A DNA stretch of 64,000 nt from Flavobacteriales bacterium (GTDB lineage: Bacteria > Bacteroidota > Bacteroidia > Flavobacteriales_F > PHOS-HE28). A program made the translations under genes and the position numbers. The notes beneath the pieces are model-generated. The model saw only the letters and a program-made list of their open reading frames with translations, was not told where the DNA came from and did no database searches. Location: assembly GCA_023382455.1 (NCBI GenBank), contig JAHDVX010000005.1, positions 62,001 through 126,000 of the forward strand, in the 5' to 3' direction. Positions 40,981 to 48,802 of this stretch are shown here, in pieces (within the stretch, counting starts at the first letter, position 1; every line of letters begins with the position of its first letter).

Positions 40981-42567
40981 CTACCGCTCGGCCAACTTGG
41001 CGCGTTGCAGGGCGGGGTCCTGCACCACTTTCAAGGCCTCATCGTAGCTGCGGTCCACCGGGTTGTTGGAGTTGATCACCTTCCAGTAGGCCGAGGTGTC
41101 CCACAGGTCGCGGGCGATCAGCGCCTTGAGACGCAGGTCCACCAGCGGTTTCGATCGGGCCATGCCCGCGCTGTCCGGCTCGATCTTCGCCTCCATGGCC
41201 TGGGTTTGAAGCAGGTCCTCGAGGTCGGCCTCCACGGTGAATCCGGCGATGAAGTCATCCACCGTCCGGTACTGGCGCGTCAGCTTGCTGCGGTTGCGGT
41301 CCACGTAGTTCAATGCCGTGGTGTTGGTGATGCCCTTGCGCACCAATTGGCCGAACCATGCCGAGCTCAGCGTGGTGTCGATCGGCACGAAAACGTCCGG
41401 GATGATGCCGCCGCCGCCATACACCACGCGCTTGTTGTTGGTGTAGTACTTCACCGTGTCCCGCACATGGATGCTGTCCGCGTTGGTCAACTCGCCGTCA
41501 TGCAGCCGTTCGATGCGGTCGTGCCGGTACGCTTCCAGGCCGTCGGCGTAGGATTTCTGGATGCAGCGGCCGCTGGGGGTGTAGTAGCGTGATACCGTGA
41601 GCCGGACCGCGGATCCGTCGGGCAGCATCACCGGGCGCTGCACCAGGCCCTTGCCGAAGGAACGGCGGCCCACCACCACGGCCCGGTCCCAGTCCTGCAT
41701 GGCCCCGGTAACGATCTCGCTGGCCGAGGCGCTGCCTTCATCGATCATCACCACCAGGTGCCCCTTCGGGAAGCTGCCCGCATCGGTGGCATAGGTGTCC
41801 TCCCGCGGCGTGGCGCGCCCCTCGGTGTACACGATCAGTTTGCGGTCATCCAGGAACTGGTCCGCCATCTCGATGGCCGAGCGCAGGTAGCCGCCACCGT
41901 TGCCCTGCAGGTCCAGGATGAGGTCCTTCATGCCTTGCTTCTTGAGCTCGTCCAGTTTTTCGGTCAGCTCCTTGGTGGTGGTGGCCCCGAAGCGGCTTAC
42001 CTTGATGTAGCCCACGCCCGGCGCCGCCATGTACGAGGCTTCGATGCTGTAGATGGGGATCTTGTCCCGGGTGATCGTGAAGTCGAGCAGGTCCGTTTCG
42101 CCCTGCCGGATCACGCCGACATTCACCTTGGTGCCCTTGGGGCCCCGCAGCAGCTTGATCACATCGGCGTTCTTCACGCCCGTGCCCGCCACCGTGCTGT
42201 CGTTCACGCTCACCACCCGGTCGCCCGCGCGGATGCCCACGCGCTCGCTCGGCCCGCCCGCTATGGCATCCACCACATAGATGGTATCCCGCACGATGTT
42301 GAATTGGATGCCCACACCCTCGAAGTTGCCCTTCAGCGGCTCGTTCACCTGCTCCAGGTCCTCCTTGGGGATGTACACGCTGTGCGGGTCCAGCTCGGCC
42401 AACATGCTCACGATGGCCTTGTCCACCAGTTTGTTGTCATCCACGCTGTCCACGTACATGTTGTCGATCTGGTACAGCAGCGCCTGCAGCTTGGTGGCGG
42501 CCGTGCTGGGCTGGGCGAGCACCGGTGCCGTTACCAAGGCAAGAATGGCGGGAAGAAGCTTTCGCAT
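40981..42567 (-). CDS. S41 family C-terminal processing peptidase
   Basis: 528 residues from ATG 42567. These serine peptidases cut substrates near their C-termini in the periplasm. The order is signal (LLPAILALVTAPVLAQ), N-terminal helices, PDZ domain (GVGIQFNIVRDTIYVVDAIA; GGPSERVGIRAGDRVVSVND; about 80-165), then the catalytic core with the Ser/Lys dyad: DEGSASASEIV (serine about 281) and FGKGLVQ (Lys306), 25 residues apart as in CtpB and Prc. GVGYIKVSRFG and LILDLQGNGGG are also family motifs. The C-terminal 120 residues are extra helices common to Bacteroidota members. It has its own probable promoter (42639-42646, one mismatch). Confidence 0.94.
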   Translation of the reverse strand: MRKLLPAILALVTAPVLAQPSTAATKLQALLYQIDNMYVDSVDDNKLVDKAIVSMLAELDPHSVYIPKEDLEQVNEPLKGNFEGVGIQFNIVRDTIYVVDAIAGGPSERVGIRAGDRVVSVNDSTVAGTGVKNADVIKLLRGPKGTKVNVGVIRQGETDLLDFTITRDKIPIYSIEASYMAAPGVGYIKVSRFGATTTKELTEKLDELKKQGMKDLILDLQGNGGGYLRSAIEMADQFLDDRKLIVYTEGRATPREDTYATDAGSFPKGHLVVMIDEGSASASEIVTGAMQDWDRAVVVGRRSFGKGLVQRPVMLPDGSAVRLTVSRYYTPSGRCIQKSYADGLEAYRHDRIERLHDGELTNADSIHVRDTVKYYTNNKRVVYGGGGIIPDVFVPIDTTLSSAWFGQLVRKGITNTTALNYVDRNRSKLTRQYRTVDDFIAGFTVEADLEDLLQTQAMEAKIEPDSAGMARSKPLVDLRLKALIARDLWDTSAYWKVINSNNPVDRSYDEALKVVQDPALQRAKLAER

Positions 42568-42690
42568 GGGAGGTCGGATGAAGGTGCGGCTGGCGGCCCG
42601 TTTGGTCGGGGCGCGGATTCCGCGGCCAGCGGTGAACACGAAGTTAACGGATGCCTTTCTACGTGCGTACGGCCGTGCGGTTAACGGATG

Positions 42691-43224
42691 TTACGGTTTC
42701 CGCGGCGTGCCGAACAGGAAGGTGCCGCCCTGCTTCAGTTCGCCCTTGCGCCATTTCTCCTTCCGCACCAGCTTCCCGTCCTCGTAGTACTTCCAGCGGC
42801 CATGTTTCAATCCTTCCTTGTAATGGCCCACGATGCCCTGGTCCCGGAAGGCCCACGTGCCGTCGCGCTTGCCCATGCGGTACTGGCCCTTGACGGTGAT
42901 GATGCCCGTGGGGGCGTACTCGGTCCAGTCGCCATGCAGGCTTCCCCAGCCGTACACCGCGAAGAGCAGTTGCTTGCCGTCGGGATAGAAAGCGCGGTAG
43001 ATGCCGCTGGGTTTGCCGCGCTTGAAGTCGATCTGCACCGCCGTGCGGGTGGTGTCGAAGGCGTATTTGCCCACCAGGCGGAAGCGTTCGGCCGCAGGCT
43101 TGGGGCCATACACCACCGCATAGGCCGTGGTGTTTCCGTGTTCGGTGATGAAGAGGGAGTCCGGCTGGGCGTGAAGGAGGGAGGCGGCCAGGAGGGCCGC
43201 AGGGAGGAGGAGCTTGCGGGGCAT
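42691..43224 (-). CDS. Secreted MORN-repeat (YwqK-like) protein
   Basis: 177 residues from ATG 43224. A signal peptide (LLLPAALLAASLLHAQ) is followed by repeated MORN-like units: FKRGKPSGIYRAFYPDGKQL, YGWGSLHGDWTEYAPTGIIT, GQYRMGKRDGTWAFRDQGIV, HYKEGLKHGRWKYYEDGKLV and RKEKWRKGELK. Each unit has the GxxxGxWxxY form. In this phylum such proteins are called YwqK-type antitoxins, but the name does not imply toxin inhibition, and no toxin gene is next to it. Position between a PBP1C and an S41 protease suggests an envelope role by association only. The protein should face the periplasm. Confidence 0.78.
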   Translation of the reverse strand: MPRKLLLPAALLAASLLHAQPDSLFITEHGNTTAYAVVYGPKPAAERFRLVGKYAFDTTRTAVQIDFKRGKPSGIYRAFYPDGKQLLFAVYGWGSLHGDWTEYAPTGIITVKGQYRMGKRDGTWAFRDQGIVGHYKEGLKHGRWKYYEDGKLVRKEKWRKGELKQGGTFLFGTPRKP

Positions 43225-43228
43225 GGGT

Positions 43229-45613
43229 TCAGCGCGCTTTCCCGGCCCCGCCCACCACGGTGAACTCACGGTGCAGCGCATGGCCTGCGGCATCGGTCAA
43301 AGTTAGGCGGTGCGGCCCCTCGCCCGGGGAGATCGCCATGCGGTGGGCACCGGTGGTGGTGCCGATGAAGCGGCCGTCCAGGTCCCAGTACAAGGTGGCG
43401 CCGGCATCGCGGTGGGCCACTTCCACCACGGTGTGCCCGCGGCTTCCGTCCAGCTGCACGGGGATCAGCAACGTGGCGCCTTCCTCCGGGTAGAGGATCT
43501 CCATGGGCTGGTCGTTGCCGCTGGTCCCCGGCTTCCATGGCGGCAGTGGGCGGTATGCGGGATGGCTGATCGCGTAGTAGTGTTCCATGGCCGGCGGCAG
43601 CACGAACCAATTCGCCATGATGCCCGGCCCTTGGCTGATGCGCCAACGCCCCGATGGGTCCAGCAGCACCTTGCGGTGGAAGGGGCATGTTGCCGTGCGC
43701 ATGGCTTGTGGCGGCAGCCAAGCCGTATCCGCCTGCGGGCAATCCATGCCGGCGCGGTATCCGCTGGTGCGGCACAGGACGCCTTGCACCATCTCGTCGT
43801 AGGGCGGTTCGGGCGCGGGGCCGGACGGCAGCAGGTTGAACAGGTCGAAGAGGAGCGGGGCAGCGGCCAGCGTGCCGGTGAGGCCGGGGCGCCCCTCGCC
43901 GCTGGCGTTCCCTGTCCACACGGCCACGCAATGCCGGCCGGTAAGCCCGATGGCCCAGGCGTCGCGATGCCCGAAGCTGGTACCCGTCTTCCAGGCAATG
44001 TGCTTTTGCCCCGAGAATTGGCGCCAGCCTTCCTCGTCCGCAGGACGGGCCACCTCGCGCAGCGCCTTCAGCGTGAAGTGGATGGCGCTGGCCTGCAGCA
44101 CCGGCGGGCCTTCCAGTTGCGTGGTGTCCGGGGCATCGGCTTCAACCAGGGCATGCGGTGGGCGTACGTCGCCTTGCCGGTAGGTCAGGCCCAAGCGCCC
44201 GTAGTGGTTGAGCACGCGCCCCATGCTGGCGTACGCACCGGCCAGTTCCCACAAGGTGGCCTCGGCGCCGCCCACCACCAGGGAAAGGCCGTAGTTCGCT
44301 GCACTGCGGTCGATGCTGGAGAGGCCCATGGCGCGCAGCAGGCGCAGGGTGCGCTCCACACCGTGGGCGTGCAGGGCGCGCACGAACGGCACGTTCAACG
44401 AGCGGGCCAGGGCCTCGGAGGCGGGCACTGCGCCGCTGTAGCGCTCATCGTAGTTGCGCGGGGCGAAATCATTGTACCGCGTGGGGATGTCGGCCACCAG
44501 CATGTCCGGCGCCAGCTCGCCGCCCTGGACCATGTCCGCATAGAGGAAGGGTTTCAGCACGCTGCCCGTGCTGCGCCGAGCCCGGATGATGTCCACCGCC
44601 TCCGCATGCGCGGCTCCCGCATAGCCCAGGTTGCCCACGTAGGCCAGTACCTCGCCGGTGTTCACATCCATCACCAGGGCCGCGGCATTGTGCACCTCAT
44701 TGGCGATGAGCCGCGCGGCATAGCGGTCCGCGGCTTCCGCAGCCCGGTCCTGCAAGGCCCCTTGCAAGGTGGATCGCAGGAGTTGCCCCTCATGCCCCTG
44801 TGCCGCCAGCGTGGCCAGCAGGTGCGGTGCGCGCCGGGGCAAGGCCCGCGGCCCTTCCGGAAGCGGCTCTTCCCGCGCCAGCGACCATTCCATGCTGTCG
44901 ATGGCCTGCACGGCCAGCAAGCGGTCCAGCAAGCGGTTGCGCTTGGCCAGCAGGGCGGCGTGCCCCTTGCCGGGGTAGATGGCGGAAGGTGCGTTGGGCA
45001 GCACCGCGAGCACCGCGTTCTCGCTCCAGCTCAGGCGCCCGGCCGGCCTGCCGAAATAGCGCCAGGCCGCGGCATCCAGCCCCACCACGTTCCCGCCGAA
45101 CGGGGCGTTCGCCGCGAAGAGCTGCAAGATCTCCGCCTTGCTGTACCGCAGCTCGATGCGCAGCGCCAACAAGGCCTCCACGAATTTCTCGCCGTAGGTG
45201 CGCGGCCGGTTGCCGCGCGCCATCCGCGCCACTTGCATGGTGAGGGTGCTGCCCCCGCTCACCACGCGGCCCGCCTTGCGGTTCTGCAGCCACGCGCGCA
45301 CCAGCGACTGAGGCCGGATGCCCCAGTGGTCCCGGAAATGCCGGTCCTCGAATTGCACGATGCACGTGGCAAACCGCCCGGGTACCTCGCCCGTTGCCGG
45401 GAATCGCCATTGCCCGTCCTTGGCGGCGGTGGCGCCCAGCAGCTCGCCGTCGCGGTCCACCAGCACCGTGGAGCAAGGGGCATGGAACAGCAGGCCCAGG
45501 GGCCACCACCGTGCCCAAATGAACACCAGCAGCAGGGCGGCCAACGCGTAAAGCCAACCCCGCCTGCCGCGTGACCGGGGCGGGTTGTTCACGGAGCTTG
45601 GTCCGGGGCCCAT
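43229..45613 (-). CDS. pbpC: Penicillin-binding protein 1C
   Basis: 794 residues from ATG 45613. Class A PBPs polymerise and cross-link peptidoglycan. A membrane helix (LYALAALLLVFIWARWW) is followed by the glycosyltransferase domain, with the catalytic Glu in IVQFEDRHFRDHWG and SGGSTLTMQVARM. The transpeptidase part has the SxxK serine in TGSVLKPFLYADM, the SxN-like SLNVPFV and the KTG in AWKTGTSFGHRD. The C-terminal 110 residues are a PBP1C-specific beta domain (PMEILYPEEGATLLIPVQLD). PBP1C often sits next to an alpha-2-macroglobulin gene; none is seen here. A -7 box lies 5 bp before the ATG. Confidence 0.95.
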   Translation of the reverse strand: MGPGPSSVNNPPRSRGRRGWLYALAALLLVFIWARWWPLGLLFHAPCSTVLVDRDGELLGATAAKDGQWRFPATGEVPGRFATCIVQFEDRHFRDHWGIRPQSLVRAWLQNRKAGRVVSGGSTLTMQVARMARGNRPRTYGEKFVEALLALRIELRYSKAEILQLFAANAPFGGNVVGLDAAAWRYFGRPAGRLSWSENAVLAVLPNAPSAIYPGKGHAALLAKRNRLLDRLLAVQAIDSMEWSLAREEPLPEGPRALPRRAPHLLATLAAQGHEGQLLRSTLQGALQDRAAEAADRYAARLIANEVHNAAALVMDVNTGEVLAYVGNLGYAGAAHAEAVDIIRARRSTGSVLKPFLYADMVQGGELAPDMLVADIPTRYNDFAPRNYDERYSGAVPASEALARSLNVPFVRALHAHGVERTLRLLRAMGLSSIDRSAANYGLSLVVGGAEATLWELAGAYASMGRVLNHYGRLGLTYRQGDVRPPHALVEADAPDTTQLEGPPVLQASAIHFTLKALREVARPADEEGWRQFSGQKHIAWKTGTSFGHRDAWAIGLTGRHCVAVWTGNASGEGRPGLTGTLAAAPLLFDLFNLLPSGPAPEPPYDEMVQGVLCRTSGYRAGMDCPQADTAWLPPQAMRTATCPFHRKVLLDPSGRWRISQGPGIMANWFVLPPAMEHYYAISHPAYRPLPPWKPGTSGNDQPMEILYPEEGATLLIPVQLDGSRGHTVVEVAHRDAGATLYWDLDGRFIGTTTGAHRMAISPGEGPHRLTLTDAAGHALHREFTVVGGAGKAR

Positions 45614-45618
45614 GGCGG

Positions 45619-45626
45619 CAAAGATG
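45619..45626 (-). promoter_or_regulatory. Predicted -7 box almost touching the pbpC start
   Basis: Minus-strand CATCTTTG (then C) differs from TAnnTTTG in one base. Only 5 bp separate it from the ATG at 45613. Confidence 0.35.
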
Positions 45627-45735
45627 CAGGCGGGGCGTCCCGCGTCCGCCGTTCCGGTGCCTGCCCGTATTTTGCACCGGCCCCCGCCGATGCCGGGGCT
45701 GGTTGAAGTCCATCACTCGCGCGATCACTCTACCG

Positions 45736-47388
45736 ATGAAGTACCGTCTCCCCACATGGGTGGCCATGGCCGCCACCACCACCCAGCTCCTGGCCCAGGT
45801 TTCCGTGGGTGGAACCCCCTACAGCCTACGCGCCGCGCTGCCGTGGACGAATGTGCCCACCGTGCATGGCACCCCGTTCAATGCCGCCGCCGTGGCGGAG
45901 GAGGACGCCCGGCGCGAGGCCGAGGGCCTGGTGCCCGCCTACGCCCGGGTCCTCCCCGTGAATGCAGGCCTGTACGACGCGGGCCAATGGGCCACGCTCC
46001 CCAACGGCGACCGCCTTTGGCGCCTGCGCGTGGCCAGCACCGGCGCCTTGGCCACGGAGCTTTTCTACACGGACTTCCACCTGCCGGCCAATGCCACGCT
46101 GCACGTGTTCAGTGAGGATGGTTCCACCGTGTTGGGGGGCTTCACCGCCTTCAACAACCGGACGGAAGGCGAGTTCACCACGAGCCTGGTGCCCGGCGAG
46201 GCCAGCCTGGTGGAGTACTATGAACCGGCCGCCGTGGCGGGTGAAGGAAACCTGCACATCTCCGGCGTGGGCCATGCCTACCGCGATGTGGCCGAGGTGA
46301 CCGCCTCGGGCGCTTGCGAGGTGGACGTGAATTGCAGCGAGGGCAATGATTGGCACCCGCAACGGGATGCCACCGTACGCATCAGCATCCAGGAAGGCGG
46401 CTTCATGTTCTGGTGCACCGGGGCCTTGGTGAACAACCTGGCACAGGACTGCAAGCCTTATTACCTCACCGCCCAGCATTGCTACACCGGGGCCAACCAG
46501 TCCGAGCTGAACCAGTGGAAGTTCTATTTCAACTACGAGAGATCGGGCTGCGGCTCCGGGTCATCGCCCTCCAACCATACCATGGTGGGCTGCTTCAAAC
46601 GTGGCGCCAGCAACGACAATGGTGGCGATAGCGGCTCCGATTTCCTGTTGGTGGAAGGCACCACCGCCGCCATCCCGGGGTCCTATAACCCGTATTGGGC
46701 GGGCTGGGATGCCTCGGGCACGGGCGGCAACAACGGCGTGGGGATCCATCACCCGGCAGGCGACAGGAAGAAGATCAGCTCCTACACCACCCCCTTGGCC
46801 TCCAGCACCTGGGGCGGCGTGTCCGGCACCCACTGGCGCGTGAAGTGGGCCGCCACGGCCAACGGGCACGGGGTCACCGAGCAAGGTTCGTCGGGTTCGC
46901 CGCTATTCAATGCCGCCAAACGGATCATCGGTACGCTCACGGGCGGAACCTCCTCTTGCAGCAACGTCAACGGGTTCGACTATTACGGCAAGATTAGCTA
47001 CCACTGGCAGAGCAATCCCGGGCCTTCCTCCATGCGCCTGAAGAATTTCCTGGACCCGGCGGCCACCGGCACGCTCAGCATGGACGGCAGCTACGACCCC
47101 TGCGGCATGTACGTGGGCATTGCCGGCACGGATGCACCGGTGGGGCACCTGCAGGTTTGGCCCAACCCCACCACGGATGCAGTCGTGGTTTCGTTCCCGG
47201 GCCAGACCAGGGAAGGCCTGCTCGAGGTACACGACATGGGCGGGCGGATGGTGGCCGGCCATTCGGTCGGCTTGGAGCCTGAATTCCGCCTGAACACCAC
47301 CGGCCTGCAGGCCGGTGCCTACCTGCTGCGCTGGGTGGTGGACGGGCACACCAAGGCCACCGCCCCGCTTATCGTGGTGCAGCCGTAG
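45736..47388 (+). CDS. T9SS-secreted lysyl-endopeptidase-like serine protease
   Basis: 550 residues from ATG 45736. Signal MKYRLPTWVAMAATTTQLLAQ. A propeptide-like segment follows to about residue 195. The chymotrypsin-fold triad is seen as His248 in YYLTAQHCYTG, Asp302 in GSDFLLVEG and Ser386 in EQGSSGSPLFN. Cysteine-rich spacing (CEVDVNC, WCTGALVNN, DCKPYYL) resembles lysyl endopeptidase (Achromobacter protease I). The end is a type A sorting domain (HLQVWPNPTTDAVVVSFPGQ to GAYLLRWVVDGHTKATAPLI), so it is exported via T9SS. It should process proteins outside the cell. The specificity-pocket Asp cannot be placed with certainty. It is divergent from pbpC and converges on the next gene with a 20-bp overlap. 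Confidence 0.88.
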   Translation: MKYRLPTWVAMAATTTQLLAQVSVGGTPYSLRAALPWTNVPTVHGTPFNAAAVAEEDARREAEGLVPAYARVLPVNAGLYDAGQWATLPNGDRLWRLRVASTGALATELFYTDFHLPANATLHVFSEDGSTVLGGFTAFNNRTEGEFTTSLVPGEASLVEYYEPAAVAGEGNLHISGVGHAYRDVAEVTASGACEVDVNCSEGNDWHPQRDATVRISIQEGGFMFWCTGALVNNLAQDCKPYYLTAQHCYTGANQSELNQWKFYFNYERSGCGSGSSPSNHTMVGCFKRGASNDNGGDSGSDFLLVEGTTAAIPGSYNPYWAGWDASGTGGNNGVGIHHPAGDRKKISSYTTPLASSTWGGVSGTHWRVKWAATANGHGVTEQGSSGSPLFNAAKRIIGTLTGGTSSCSNVNGFDYYGKISYHWQSNPGPSSMRLKNFLDPAATGTLSMDGSYDPCGMYVGIAGTDAPVGHLQVWPNPTTDAVVVSFPGQTREGLLEVHDMGGRMVAGHSVGLEPEFRLNTTGLQAGAYLLRWVVDGHTKATAPLIVVQP

Positions 47389-47758
47389 CCGGCACTTGGG
47401 CCGGCGGGTGTTGCGGTGTGCGCGGCATGGTGCCCGCTGCGATCAGGTTCACCGGCAACTTGCGTGTGGCGTATTTGCGCGCCAGCTCGGTGCGGCTCAG
47501 GTCGCCTTCCTCCGTGGTCGCGAACCGCAGCACATCGATGTCCGTGGTGTCGGTGAAGGACTGCGGCCACTGTCCACGCACCCAGCGGATCAGCTGCGGG
47601 GTGGTGTACATCTCCGTGGTCTCGAACAACGGCGAGATCTCCACCACCGGGCCGTTGCGCCAGTTGCCGATGGCGTAGCTGTAGATGGTGTTCTGGGCGG
47701 ATGCCACGGCCGGAAGCAGCACCAGGAAGGCCACGGCAAGGATGCTTTGCTTGATCAT
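47369..47758 (-). CDS. Small secreted hypothetical protein
   Basis: 129 residues from ATG 47758. Signal MIKQSILAVAFLVLLPAVASAQ. The mature part is NTIYSYAIGNWRNGPVVEIS, then PLFETTEMYTTPQLIRWVRG and DIDVLRFATTEEGDLSRTEL; the end is proline-rich (TMPRTPQHPPAQVPATAAPR). I recognise no family. Its last codons overlap the 3' end of the convergent protease gene by 20 bp, so the proline-rich tail is probably secondary to the overlap. A -7-like element (CATCTTTG, 47776-47783) lies 17 bp before the ATG. It is likely periplasmic or surface-exposed. Confidence 0.62.
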   Translation of the reverse strand: MIKQSILAVAFLVLLPAVASAQNTIYSYAIGNWRNGPVVEISPLFETTEMYTTPQLIRWVRGQWPQSFTDTTDIDVLRFATTEEGDLSRTELARKYATRKLPVNLIAAGTMPRTPQHPPAQVPATAAPR

Positions 47759-47864
47759 GCTGAAGGCTTCAATTGCAAAGATGGGGCCAATGGCGCGCCA
47801 TGGAGGTCCGCATGATTCCCCGGTCGCACGGTTCCTGCAGGATGCTATGATCCCGCCCGATGGA

Positions 47865-48383
47865 CTACTTGAGGAAGGCCCCGAGCATCCACTGTTGTTT
47901 CTCGAACCGCGCGATGAGGTCCACCATCATGCTTTCGGTGGGCAGGTCATCCAGGTCGTCCGCCAGGTCCGCCGTGGCGTACATCAGTTTGATCAGGATC
48001 CCGTAGTCGGCCAGCAGGTTGCCTGCCATTTTCTTGGCGGAGGGTACTTGCATGTCTTCCTTGATGGGCGAGGCCGCCAGGTATTCCGCGAAGGTGCTCA
48101 ACGGCCGCTCACCGAATACCCGGATCCGTTCGGCGATCGCATCGATGTCGCCATGCACCTGGCCGTACTGTTGCTCCGTGATCTCGTGCAGCTCGAAGAA
48201 TTCATCGCCTTCCACGTTCCAGTGGTAGTTGTGCAATTTCTGGTAATGCACCTGGCAGGCCGCCAACAGGGTGTTCAGTGAATCCGCCAGTTGCTTGCGC
48301 TCCTTGGTGCTCCAACGCGAGGTTTGTACGGGCTTGCTTTCCGGTGATCGGGTGGCCTTTGCCTTTTTCTTCGCCATGGTCAT
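47865..48383 (-). CDS. dps: Dps-family ferritin-like DNA protection protein
   Basis: 172 residues from ATG 48383; ATG 48377 is also possible. Dps forms 12-subunit shells that oxidise iron with hydrogen peroxide and protect DNA. The dinuclear site ligands are in QVHYQKLHNYHWNVEGDEFF (His) and GQVHGDIDAIAERIRVFGER (Asp/Glu). The N-terminal tail is strongly basic (MAKKKAKATRSPESK), the part used for DNA binding in E. coli Dps. The rest is the four-helix bundle, ending with MVDLIARFEKQQWMLGAFLK. Size equals the family norm. A near-match -7 box (TACCTTTA, 48401-48408) lies 17 bp upstream. Confidence 0.94.
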   Translation of the reverse strand: MTMAKKKAKATRSPESKPVQTSRWSTKERKQLADSLNTLLAACQVHYQKLHNYHWNVEGDEFFELHEITEQQYGQVHGDIDAIAERIRVFGERPLSTFAEYLAASPIKEDMQVPSAKKMAGNLLADYGILIKLMYATADLADDLDDLPTESMMVDLIARFEKQQWMLGAFLK

Positions 48384-48440
48384 TTGGTTTTCTGGTGCCC
48401 TAAAGGTATCGTGCCCTGCGGGGATTGAAACTGAGCGGGC

Positions 48441-48797
48441 TCACCGTATCCTGCTGCGAATGATCAGGAAGACCATCACGGCGAAAGTGATCAGCAGGCC
48501 GAGGAACTCCCGGCTGTCCTCGATCACGGGCGTGGAGGCCTTCATCTCCCCCGTGATGTCCGGGAAACCCTGCTGCGCCCAGTGCAGTATGCCCGGTGCG
48601 GCGAGGAGCATCCAGATGCCGAAGGTCAGGGTGACGCCCCACAGCCACCACTTCGGGTATCTGCCGAAGGCGGCCAGGCCGCACGATACCGCGATCGCCA
48701 GGTAGCCCAAGGTCCAGTGGATGGGATCCGGGTCGTTCAGTTGCAGGTAGGCAAAGACCAGGAACACGAACGTCAGCAGGAGGAGAAGGATCTTCAT
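48441..48797 (-). CDS. TMEM220-like small membrane protein
   Basis: 118 residues from ATG 48797. Four membrane helices are expected (ILLLLLTFVFLVFAYLQL; WTLGYLAIAVSCGLAAFG; WWLWGVTLTFGIWMLLAAP; LGLLITFAVMVFLII). The motif YLQLNDPDPIHW after helix 1 is the hallmark of the TMEM220/family 220 membrane proteins. A short acidic loop (FPDITGEMKASTPVIEDSRE) precedes the last helix. The role of the family is not known. It starts 5 bp after the stop of the TonB receptor gene, so it is probably co-transcribed with it. No ligand or transport motif is visible. Confidence 0.85.
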   Translation of the reverse strand: MKILLLLLTFVFLVFAYLQLNDPDPIHWTLGYLAIAVSCGLAAFGRYPKWWLWGVTLTFGIWMLLAAPGILHWAQQGFPDITGEMKASTPVIEDSREFLGLLITFAVMVFLIIRSRIR

Positions 48798-48802
48798 GGT
48801 GT

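Noticed and set aside
42691-43224. Toxin-antitoxin pair for the YwqK-like gene
   Set aside because: The protein is secreted and MORN-like, and no small toxin gene is next to it.
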